This document shows, one piece after another, positions 1 through 5,826 of a DNA stretch of 37,576 nucleotides. The notes below the pieces were generated by a model. That model made no database searches and was not told where the DNA came from. It saw nothing but the letters and a program-made list of their open reading frames with translations. The stretch lies in NCBI GenBank assembly GCA_031363085.1, contig JANLTU010000070.1:1-37576 (forward strand). The letters are read 5' to 3'. The position numbers and the translations under genes are program-made. Positions within the stretch are counted from its first letter, which is position 1. Every line of letters starts with the position of its first letter. This stretch comes from UBA6921 sp031363085. GTDB lineage: Bacteria; Pseudomonadota; Gammaproteobacteria; SG8-11.

Positions 1-1
1 G

Positions 2-712
2 GAAAGCGGCTTGAATTATTTCGAGCAGCGTTACTTGGCTGCGCCGCTGGGACGGTTCATCAGCACCGATCCAGTGAGCAGCGGCGCGGACCGGTTAGCG
101 AATCCGCAGTTGTGGAACCCTTACGCCTACGCGAATAACAATCCCTACCGCTATCAGGATCCGGACGGGCGCTCGGTGCTCGATCTTGGCTTCCTGGCCT
201 ACGATGTTTACAATCTCGGCGCCGCGATTTATGCGGGCGAAGGCGTCGGCGGCGCGCTGGTCGACGTCGGGCTCAGCGTACTGGGCGTGGCGATTCCGGT
301 TCCGGGCGCGGGACAGGCGATCAAGGCGGCACGCGCCGCCGAGCACGTGGTGGAAACGGCGCGGGCGGGGGAGAAAGTAGCGGAGGCGGGGAGGGCGGCG
401 GAGAAGGCGGGGGAAGTTGCAAATGCAGTAGCCAACGCCGAGAAGGCCGTAGTAACTGGAAAGCGAACCTTCTCGGCAGCGGATAGAGCGGCTGGTCTTG
501 AGAAAGCAAAGGATGCTGGTGGGACACCTCGTTGTCGGTACTGTGGTACTGAGTTGAATCCAAAATCTGGGCGACCGAATTCGTACGAAGCTGATCATAC
601 GCAGCCATATTCTCGTGGCGGGCCATCAACACCAGAAAATCTGACGCCGTCGTGTAGGACCTGCAACAGATCCAAGGGTGCTCAATCACCTGAGGAATGG
701 GGAGGGCCGTGA
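2..712 (+). CDS. Rhs-family protein, C-terminal part with HNH nuclease toxin tip (5' partial)
   Basis: The frame is open from the left edge, so the N-terminal Rhs shell lies outside the window. The first 55 or so residues carry the Rhs-associated core end: a YFEQRYLAAPLGRFISTDP stretch, then WNPYAYANNNP and the DPDGRS boundary after which toxin tips diverge. An Ala/Gly-rich hydrophobic linker follows, then an Ala/Glu-rich stretch. The last 60 residues hold an HNH/zinc fold: CRYC (533-544), EADH (about 589-600), GG..NL and CRTCN (about 655-669). By family knowledge, such tips are DNases delivered into competitors by contact-dependent or type VI systems. The tip is visibly less GC-rich than the core, as expected for an exchanged module. 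Bacterial targeting and DNase activity are inferred. The in-frame TTG at 11 is not the real start. Confidence 0.88.
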   Translation, partial: ESGLNYFEQRYLAAPLGRFISTDPVSSGADRLANPQLWNPYAYANNNPYRYQDPDGRSVLDLGFLAYDVYNLGAAIYAGEGVGGALVDVGLSVLGVAIPVPGAGQAIKAARAAEHVVETARAGEKVAEAGRAAEKAGEVANAVANAEKAVVTGKRTFSAADRAAGLEKAKDAGGTPRCRYCGTELNPKSGRPNSYEADHTQPYSRGGPSTPENLTPSCRTCNRSKGAQSPEEWGGP

Positions 713-714
713 TC

Positions 715-978
715 ATGGAGCTTGCTGCTTATGTGTGCTCACATGTATTCGATAACACTCGGCCAATCCTTCTTGTCTCTCGGGCAAGCGGCGACTGGCA
801 GTGTCTGTGCGGTGGAGAGCACGACTCCGGCGAGGTTCCATATGTCGTCGGGTTAAATCACCTCATTGAGCGAGATTCTACACTGGTAGAACTACAGGAC
901 TTGCCGGATGAATGGGAAGCTGAAAGAGCCAGCCCTAGGGAAGCTTGGATAAGGACACGAGTCGTGCCTGACGATTAG
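715..978 (+). CDS. Putative immunity protein for the HNH Rhs toxin
   Basis: An 87-residue acidic protein starting two bases after the toxin stop. The ATG at 715 is preferred because a GGGAGGG ribosome site (about 700-706) sits at proper distance; an upstream in-frame ATG at 697 would lie inside the toxin gene. The sequence has no signal peptide. It contains CSHVF near the N terminus, a DWQCLCGG segment and a VVGLNHLIERD segment, resembling small uncharacterised proteins often found alone or beside polymorphic toxins. The immunity role is inferred from position, size and acidity, not from a recognised immunity family. Confidence 0.7.
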   Translation: MELAAYVCSHVFDNTRPILLVSRASGDWQCLCGGEHDSGEVPYVVGLNHLIERDSTLVELQDLPDEWEAERASPREAWIRTRVVPDD

Positions 979-1303
979 TTGTTGCGAAGTACGAAGTGGG
1001 CCAGTTCGGCGACCTCGCAAAGCGGTCAAAAGGCGATGGCCTTGAATACATCACGCTGTGCAAAAGCACCCGGCAGGTCAGGCGATTCCTGGATACAATC
1101 CTAAGGACGCGCCTTCGATAGCTTTGCCTAGTAATGAGCACCGTCGAATCCCGACGTTAAAGGGCGAATATAGTAACTCAGCCCGAGATTTGCTTGCGAA
1201 AGATATCCGCGACTTGCGCAACAATACAAATGCGCCGAATAGTTCTCTACAAGAGTTGATTCAACTCAACAAAGACGTATACCCCGGCGCATTCTCGAAA
1301 TAG
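972..1303 (+). pseudogene. Orphan toxin tail (Rhs/CDI-type), frameshifted and without a start
   Basis: Two adjoining open stretches read as one protein only if a frameshift near 1047-1052 is repaired. The first frame (from 972) gives a VAKYEVGQFGDLAKRSKGDG segment, then LEY. The second (from about 1052) gives HAVQKHPAGQ, IPGYNPKDAPSIALP, NEHRRIP, then ARDLLAKDIRDLRN and SLQELIQLNK to the stop at 1303. Adding one base after TAC at 1047-1049 restores a continuous LEYHHAVQKHP, including a His-His pair as in AHH/HNH-like toxin nucleases. There is no start codon or ribosome site for the whole, which is normal for a displaced toxin tip behind the active one. The GTG at 1058 is not a convincing start. 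Silent cassette and pseudogene are inferences; a sequencing error is possible. Confidence 0.6.
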
Positions 1304-1311
1304 GAGCTGAT

Positions 1312-1656
1312 ATGGATGCCGCAATGTTCGTCGAAGCCATCAAGCGCTATGTGCGAGATGCAGCCGTTGAAGATACGATTTCGAACCTTAAGAGACCTCC
1401 CGGTCGACGGATTTCGCCGAAGGAAAAAGCACGATCAGATTGGTTTAATGGTCTGTCTAAGATTGATGCTGATCACGTCGAGGATGTTGTGAAAAATGCG
1501 GTGGATGAAGCTATATTTGGGCTGTTTGCAGTGCTGGACGGTTCTCGGGTGATTGAAGGCGGGCGATTTGAACTCAGTCACGTAAATGAAGGGTGCATAC
1601 TTTTGAATAACCCTAACAGCATTGGGCTGAACGAACTATTCAATGCGATTGAATAG
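1312..1656 (+). CDS. Putative immunity protein of the displaced toxin tail
   Basis: A 114-residue cytoplasmic protein with an AGGAG ribosome site overlapping the preceding stop codon (TAGGAG, spacing about 5-8). It begins MDAAMFVEAIKRYVRDAAVE and contains PPGRR and VDEAIFGLFAVLDGSR; no transmembrane segment or signal is seen. Its placement directly after the broken toxin tail, and its size, match the immunity gene that usually follows such tips. Retaining it while the toxin is broken is common, since it still protects against kin carrying the intact toxin. I do not recognise a named immunity family. Confidence 0.65.
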   Translation: MDAAMFVEAIKRYVRDAAVEDTISNLKRPPGRRISPKEKARSDWFNGLSKIDADHVEDVVKNAVDEAIFGLFAVLDGSRVIEGGRFELSHVNEGCILLNNPNSIGLNELFNAIE

Positions 1657-1660
1657 AACA

Positions 1661-1694
1661 TGTAGGGCACAATCGGCGCGAGCCGAATTGCGCC
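1661..1694. repeat. REP-like palindrome with GNRA loop
   Basis: A near-perfect hairpin: GGC-A-CAAT-CGGC pairs with GCCG-(A)-ATTG-C-GCC around a GCGA tetraloop (1678-1681). One mismatch and one bulged A interrupt the stem. It is preceded by TGTAGG and not followed by a T-run, so it does not look like an intrinsic terminator. It resembles from memory the scattered intergenic palindromes of the type GTAGGGTGCAATA...TATTGCGCC found in many proteobacteria. The family assignment is inferred. It separates the toxin/immunity cluster from the lipoprotein gene. Confidence 0.55.
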
Positions 1695-1772
1695 GCATGC
1701 TTGCATCGCATTCACGAAGTCATGCTCAATGGAAAAACGACGAATCATGAATTTGGGAGAACAGTATTGAGA

Positions 1773-2294
1773 ATGGAACAGTGGGCTAGTATAGCAGCGG
1801 CGCTGTTGCTCAGCCTGAGCTTGGGCGCGTGCAGCAACGGTTCGGGGTCCAAGGACGTGGTGGTGCCGGTGAACGCTGATCCGGCCAAGGATGGCGACCC
1901 GGTAATTGCTGTCAATACCTGCACCAACGGCGCGTCGGATTACCCGGCCTGTGTGACCTTCAAAAGCTGCGGCGATACGAAGCACGGGGCTGCGGAACAG
2001 CGCGTGCGCTTTCAATCTGCGAGTGTTACCTTTTCAATCGGTGCGGAATGCAAAAGCGAAACGCAAACCCGCACCTGCGCGAACGGAACGTTCTCGGCAT
2101 GGTCCGGTGCTTACAGCTTCGATGCCTGTGCCGTGGCGGAAAATCCCGACAAGGATTTCGACAGCGTGGTGAACGAGCAAGACAACTGCCCCACCACACC
2201 CAACACCAACCAGTCCGACATCAACAACGACGGCCTCGGCGACGTGTGTGACCCGAACTACCTCGGACAACTATCGGTAATTTTGGATGACTAG
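1773..2294 (+). CDS. Lipoprotein with thrombospondin type-3 repeat
   Basis: A 173-residue exported lipoprotein. From the ATG at 1773 the product begins MEQWASIAAALLLSLSLGAC, a lipoprotein signal with the lipid-accepting Cys at 20 (LGAC lipobox). An in-frame TTG at 1767 has a better-placed GGGAGA site, so the exact start is uncertain; the longer start at 1701 would put 24 residues before the signal. The middle part is Cys-rich, with six or so Cys probably disulfide-bonded. Near the end, DKDFDSVVNEQDNCP followed by QSDINNDGLGDVCD is a calcium-binding thrombospondin type-3 repeat. Such repeats occur in OmpA-like and surface proteins. Function unknown. The stop overlaps the next gene's ribosome site, suggesting co-transcription. 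Confidence 0.8.
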   Translation: MEQWASIAAALLLSLSLGACSNGSGSKDVVVPVNADPAKDGDPVIAVNTCTNGASDYPACVTFKSCGDTKHGAAEQRVRFQSASVTFSIGAECKSETQTRTCANGTFSAWSGAYSFDACAVAENPDKDFDSVVNEQDNCPTTPNTNQSDINNDGLGDVCDPNYLGQLSVILDD

Positions 2295-2307
2295 GAGCAA
2301 CACGAAA

Positions 2308-2694
2308 ATGAAACAGATCGTTGCGGCAGTGGTGTTGTGTTTGTGCGCTTCGCAGGTAACTTGGGCGCAGTGTGTGAGGTATGGAGCGTTGACCAATAAC
2401 CAATTTTTCGAGGGCGTGGTGAGCAAAGTCGAGGTTGACGCATCTCTTTCAAGGTATGCGGTTTATCTGGATTCCTATAAAGACGCTACGCAACAGGCAC
2501 ATACGTGTGAAAAACTTTACATTGCGATTGGATTGAGTACCGACCGACTGTTTACCCCTGAAATACAAGCCAGCGCCGCAAAAATAGCACTCACCGCATT
2601 CGCGCTGAATCAGTTTATCGAGGGTTATATTCCTCCTATTGGTCCTCTGGGTGAATTTAGTTACGGTGCCACTTTGAGTTTAAAGCGCCGGTAA
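2308..2694 (+). CDS. Small exported protein of unknown function
   Basis: A 128-residue protein with a clear Sec signal peptide (MKQIVAAVVLCLCASQVTWA, cleavage before QC). The ATG at 2308 is preferred over 2287 because AGGAG at 2293-2297 lies ten bases upstream. The mature part has two Cys residues (QC at the start and HTCEK in the middle), possibly forming one disulfide. It has no membrane segment; the sequence around LYIAIGLSTDRLFTPEIQA looks globular. I do not recognise a family. It follows the lipoprotein gene by 13 bases and probably shares its transcript. Confidence 0.7.
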   Translation: MKQIVAAVVLCLCASQVTWAQCVRYGALTNNQFFEGVVSKVEVDASLSRYAVYLDSYKDATQQAHTCEKLYIAIGLSTDRLFTPEIQASAAKIALTAFALNQFIEGYIPPIGPLGEFSYGATLSLKRR

Positions 2695-2929
2695 TCGGGA
2701 ATCGCTGCGGCGCCGAACGGGAGGCTGAATTAGCGGAACGGGGCAGTCTGGCTGCGGCGACCATGGCAGGCAAGAGGCGGGAGTTGACTAAATTCCGTGA
2801 GCTGGCCGTGCGTGGTAAATCATTCGACACCTTCGTATTACGACGCGGAAATTTGCCGCGCAGCATTGGCGATTACTGCGGCACCCGAAAAAAGCTAGGC
2901 GATGACGCGCAACAACTATTACAGCGTGG

Positions 2930-3559
2930 TTACAGCGCCGTCGCGCGATAAGTTACCGGGCTGCGCGGCTTCAATAAAATAGCCGCCAACCCGGCAATTG
3001 CGCCGAATAAATGGGCATCCACAATCACTTCGCCGCCGGCCAAGCTGGCGGTGCCGGGCATCGGTCCGTGCCATTGTTCCCAGGCGAGCTTGAGCGTGAT
3101 CACGATCAGCAACCACCAGCCTTCACGTAATTTAAGCCGAATTTCCGCCATGCAGCCGGCTACAAAATAACCGTGCAAGGCCCCGGATAAACCTACATAC
3201 CAACCGACCTCAGGCGTGAACGCGAGCAGGCCCAGGCCGGTGGCGAGGGCGGCGACCAGCACGATGACGATCCATTGTGCGTGACTGAAGCGCGCGCCGA
3301 AAAATATCCAGATCAGTCCTAGCCCTGCCAAGTTGAGCAGCAGGTGCATGCTGCCCAGATGCAGAAAATTACCGGTGAGCAAGCGCCAGGTTTCGCCGTA
3401 CAGAATGGCCTCACGGTCGTAACGCAGGAGGTGTTGCACGCTGTTGCTGCTCAACTGCGCGAGTATGGCCAACGCGGCGACGGCCAATGGCACCAGATAC
3501 GGTTTTAGTTGTCGAAGCAGGGGCATGAGGAGCATTGGGTTCACGCGGTGAGTAGACAT
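2930..3559 (-). CDS. rrtA: Rhombosortase (rhomboid-family intramembrane serine protease)
   Basis: A polytopic membrane protein of 209 residues from the ATG at 3559. It has the rhombosortase signature: GETWRLLTGNFLHLG, then HLLLNLAGL (His72, Asn76), the nucleophile motif GLSGALHG (Ser125) and the catalytic His in DAHLFGAIAG (His183). Rhombosortases cut the C-terminal GlyGly-CTERM anchor of exported proteins, many of them type II secretion substrates. The gene is divergent from gspG, supporting a link with secretion. The start is uncertain: the best promoter places transcription only a few bases before 3559, so translation may be leaderless or begin at the Met at 3535. The longer frame to 3610 would start upstream of that promoter. 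No GlyGly-CTERM substrate is in the window. Confidence 0.87.
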   Translation of the reverse strand: MSTHRVNPMLLMPLLRQLKPYLVPLAVAALAILAQLSSNSVQHLLRYDREAILYGETWRLLTGNFLHLGSMHLLLNLAGLGLIWIFFGARFSHAQWIVIVLVAALATGLGLLAFTPEVGWYVGLSGALHGYFVAGCMAEIRLKLREGWWLLIVITLKLAWEQWHGPMPGTASLAGGEVIVDAHLFGAIAGLAAILLKPRSPVTYRATAL

Positions 3560-3568
3560 GGGGTGGGT

Positions 3569-3597
3569 AGTATAGGAAGCGTGAGTGCCACGATCAA
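3569..3597 (-). promoter_or_regulatory. Sigma-70 promoter for the rhombosortase gene
   Basis: On the minus strand TTGATC (3592-3597) and TATACT (3569-3574) are separated by exactly 17 bases, close to the sigma-70 consensus. The predicted transcription start is around 3562, only a few bases upstream of the ATG at 3559. Seen by eye; not scored. Confidence 0.55.
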
Positions 3598-3611
3598 ACG
3601 GCAGTTGCATT

Positions 3612-3620
3612 TGCTATAGT
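3612..3620 (+). promoter_or_regulatory. Extended -10 promoter for the gsp operon
   Basis: TGC followed directly by TATAGT (3615-3620) makes an extended -10 element, with a predicted start about 3627 and a 23-base leader to the gspG ATG. The matching -35 position (3592-3597, GATCAA) is poor. That same hexamer is the -35 of the divergent rhombosortase promoter. Confidence 0.45.
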
Positions 3621-3649
3621 AGGCCGCCGATAAATTGAGGAATGATTTT

Positions 3650-4093
3650 ATGCAGCAGTTTGTAAGCAACACGCGCATGCGCGGTTTTACCTTGATCGAA
3701 ATCATGGTGGTGGTGGTGATCCTGGGGATTCTCGCCGCGATTGTGGTGCCCAAGGTGATGGATCGCCCGGACACGGCGCGCATCGCCAAAGCCAAGCAAG
3801 ACGTGCGGGCGCTGGAAAGCGCGTTAAACCTCTACAAGCTTGACAATTTCGTGTATCCGACCACCGATCAGGGGCTGGAAGCGCTGGTGCAAAAACCCAG
3901 CGGTGCACCCGAGCCGAAGAACTGGAAAGAGGGCGGCTATATTCCGCGCATGCCGAAAGATCCGTGGGGCAACCCGTACCAATTTCTGAATCCCGGCACG
4001 CACGGCGCGATCGATATTTATTCGCTGGGTGCCGACAACCGGGTCGGCGGCGAAGCAGCCAATGCGGACATCGGTAACTGGAATATCGAGTGA
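3650..4093 (+). CDS. gspG: Type II secretion major pseudopilin GspG
   Basis: 147 residues. Major subunit of the periplasmic pseudopilus that pushes folded substrates through the outer-membrane secretin. Type IV prepilin signal: RMRG before FTLIEIMVVVVILGILAAIVVPK, with cleavage after Gly12 and the conserved Glu at mature position 5. The family's C-terminal signatures are present: TTDQGLEALV, YIPRMPKDPWGNPYQF and the calcium-loop region DIYSLGADNRVGGE. The ATG at 3650 has GAGG at 3637-3640; the upstream TTG at 3635 is not needed. It is the first gene of gspGHIJKLMN. gspC-F are not upstream, so this operon is split from the rest of the system. Confidence 0.97.
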   Translation: MQQFVSNTRMRGFTLIEIMVVVVILGILAAIVVPKVMDRPDTARIAKAKQDVRALESALNLYKLDNFVYPTTDQGLEALVQKPSGAPEPKNWKEGGYIPRMPKDPWGNPYQFLNPGTHGAIDIYSLGADNRVGGEAANADIGNWNIE

Positions 4094-4137
4094 CGCCTTG
4101 CCTCGTGAATTTATCCGTTGGTCAAATCCGGTGTGGA

Positions 4138-4172
4138 GTGGGTTAGGCGCATGTGCTTGCGCCATAACCCAC
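4138..4172. repeat. REP-like hairpin between gspG and gspH
   Basis: GTGGGTTA-GGCGCA (4138-4151) pairs with TGCGCC-A-TAACCCAC (4158-4172) around a six-base loop, with a single bulge. This 14-bp stem is followed by TGATTT, not a T-run, so it is not a standard terminator. It resembles from memory the widespread GTGGGTTA...TAACCCAC intergenic palindromes of proteobacteria. Inside an operon it may stabilise the upstream gspG message or damp reading into gspH, matching the need for more major than minor pseudopilin; that role is inferred. Confidence 0.65.
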
Positions 4173-4184
4173 TGATTTGAGCCC

Positions 4185-4850
4185 ATGGACGTAGAACATC
4201 AATTATCTTGCTCGGGCGCGCTGGACGGATCGCAGCGGCATCACGGCGCCGGGTTTACCTTGATCGAGATGATGGTGGTGATTTTCATCATCGGCATCGT
4301 TGCGAGTTTTGCCACGCTGTCGGTGGGGCAAAGTCATACCCGCGTATTGCAAGACGAGCTCAGGCGCTTGCAGAGTTTGCTCAAGCTCGCCAGCGACGAA
4401 GCGGTGTTGCAATCCGCAGAGCTGGCGATTGAGGTGTATCGCAACGGATACCGCTTCATGCATTTGATGCAGGCGAAGGACGTGTGGGAATGGCAGCCGC
4501 TGCAAGACCAAAGCATTTTTCGCACGCGCTGTTTCCCCGACGGCATCGAGCTTGCTGCAGAGATCGAAGCCACGCCGACATTACTGGAACCCTTCGATTG
4601 TGCCGCCGAGGCGGCAAAGGCCAAAGCTGACGCGGAAAAAGCGCAAGAAGAAAAGCCTGCGACCCGCAAGACAAGCAAGTCCAGCAAGCCCGAAGATGCG
4701 CCGCCGCGCATTTTTTTGCTGTCGAGCGGCGAAATGACACCGTTCGAATTAACCTTGTCGCTACCGGACAAAAGCAGTTCGCGTTTGATGGGCGACTTGA
4801 CCGGCAAACTCACACAGCCGGAGCCAGGTGATGACAAAAAACGCTCGTAA
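4185..4850 (+). CDS. gspH: Type II secretion minor pseudopilin GspH
   Basis: 221 residues, longer than the usual 160-200. The leader of about 22 residues ends in GAG before FTLIEMMVVIFIIGIVASFA, a type IV prepilin site with Glu at +5. The mature helix is followed by RVLQDELRRLQSLLKLASDEA and EVYRNGYRFM, typical of GspH, a minor pseudopilin placed near the pseudopilus tip. Odd feature: residues about 137-170 are a Lys/Ala/Glu-rich low-complexity insertion (AAKAKADAEKAQEEK, then TRKTSKSSKPED) before the conserved IFLLSSGEMTPFELTL end. It is probably a flexible or surface loop. The stop lies 20 bases inside gspI. Confidence 0.92.
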   Translation: MDVEHQLSCSGALDGSQRHHGAGFTLIEMMVVIFIIGIVASFATLSVGQSHTRVLQDELRRLQSLLKLASDEAVLQSAELAIEVYRNGYRFMHLMQAKDVWEWQPLQDQSIFRTRCFPDGIELAAEIEATPTLLEPFDCAAEAAKAKADAEKAQEEKPATRKTSKSSKPEDAPPRIFLLSSGEMTPFELTLSLPDKSSSRLMGDLTGKLTQPEPGDDKKRS

Positions 4851-5211
4851 TGCACGCGGCTTCACCTTGCTGGAAGTACTGGTCGCGCTGGCGGTGCTGG
4901 CGCTGGCTCTGGCGGCGGGTATCAAGGCTGCGGGGTCAAATATCGACAATGCCGCGTATCTGCGCGACCGCACGCTGGCGCACTGGGTCGCGATGAACAA
5001 GCTCACCGAGATGCAAGTGTTCAACAAATTTCCGGCCACCAGCACCACCGAGCATGGTTCATTGTTGTTGGCGGGGTCGGAGTGGTATTGGACGGTGCAG
5101 ACCACGCTTAATAAGTCGCTCGATCCGTATCAATTCGGCGTGGCCAACATCGAGGTACGCCACAGTGAAGACGCCAAGCAAACGCTTGCAACCTTGGTTG
5201 CGGCGTATTAA
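4831..5211 (+). CDS. gspI: Type II secretion minor pseudopilin GspI
   Basis: 126 residues. The prepilin signal is NARG before FTLLEVLVALAVLALALAAG, with Glu at mature position 5. The body contains RDRTLAHWVAMNKLTEMQV and GSEWYWTVQTT, characteristic of GspI, which nucleates the pseudopilus tip together with GspJ and GspK. The start is the ATG at 4831; a GTG directly before it (4828) is the alternative. It overlaps gspH by 20 bases, indicating translational coupling, and is followed three bases later by gspJ. Confidence 0.95.
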   Translation: MTKNARNARGFTLLEVLVALAVLALALAAGIKAAGSNIDNAAYLRDRTLAHWVAMNKLTEMQVFNKFPATSTTEHGSLLLAGSEWYWTVQTTLNKSLDPYQFGVANIEVRHSEDAKQTLATLVAAY

Positions 5212-5214
5212 GCC

Positions 5215-5826
5215 ATGAGCATTCCACGCGGCTTCACGCTGATTGAGTTGATTGTCGCCATGGCGGTGTTTGCGGTGATGGCGACCATGGCTTACAGCGG
5301 GTTGCAGTCGGTGCTGGATGCGCGTGCGCGCACCGAACAACATGCGCAGCAACTGGCGGCGCTGCAAACCGCGTTTTTCTGGATCGGTAAAGACCTTGAG
5401 CAGGCGGTGCCGCGCAGTGTGCGCGATTCCTTTGGGGCGCCGGTCAAAGCCTTGCTGGCCGAGTCCACCGGGGAATACAGCCTGGAGTTGACGCACGCCG
5501 GCTGGAGCAATCCGTTCGCCACTGAAAAACGCCAGCGCAGTTTTCTGCAACGCGTGGCGTACCGGGTGCACGAAAAAAAATTGCTGCGCAAATACTGGTT
5601 TGATCTGGATCGTGAATACAACAGTGCGGCGTTTGAAACGGTGTTGCTGGAAGGTGTCAGCGCACTGGAAATGCGTTACGTCGACAAGAGCTTGCAGTGG
5701 CAGACCCAGTGGCCGCCGGCGAGCAGCAAAGAAATCTTGCCGTTGGCGGTGGAGGTCAGTCTTGACATTAACGGCATCGGTAAAATCGCGCGGCTGTTTC
5801 GTCTGCCGGAGGGGCCGCCGACGTGA
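5215..5826 (+). CDS. gspJ: Type II secretion minor pseudopilin GspJ
   Basis: 203 residues. Very short leader (MSIPRG) before FTLIELIVAMAVFAVMATMA, a prepilin site with Glu at +5. Family features: YSGLQSVLDARARTEQHA, the FFWIGKDLEQAVPR helix, and a beta-rich C-terminal half (YSLELTHAGWSNP, LLEGVSALEMRYVD). GspJ forms the tip complex with GspI and GspK. The stop overlaps the gspK start by four bases (GTGA). Confidence 0.95.
   Translation: MSIPRGFTLIELIVAMAVFAVMATMAYSGLQSVLDARARTEQHAQQLAALQTAFFWIGKDLEQAVPRSVRDSFGAPVKALLAESTGEYSLELTHAGWSNPFATEKRQRSFLQRVAYRVHEKKLLRKYWFDLDREYNSAAFETVLLEGVSALEMRYVDKSLQWQTQWPPASSKEILPLAVEVSLDINGIGKIARLFRLPEGPPT

Noticed and set aside
2661..2951. Open plus-strand frame (62 residues from ATG 2763, open back to 2661)
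   Set aside because: No ribosome site, no recognisable similarity, it overlaps the preceding gene and the rhombosortase end, and Arg/Gly/Leu content suggests chance. The gap 2695-2929 holds no feature I can support.
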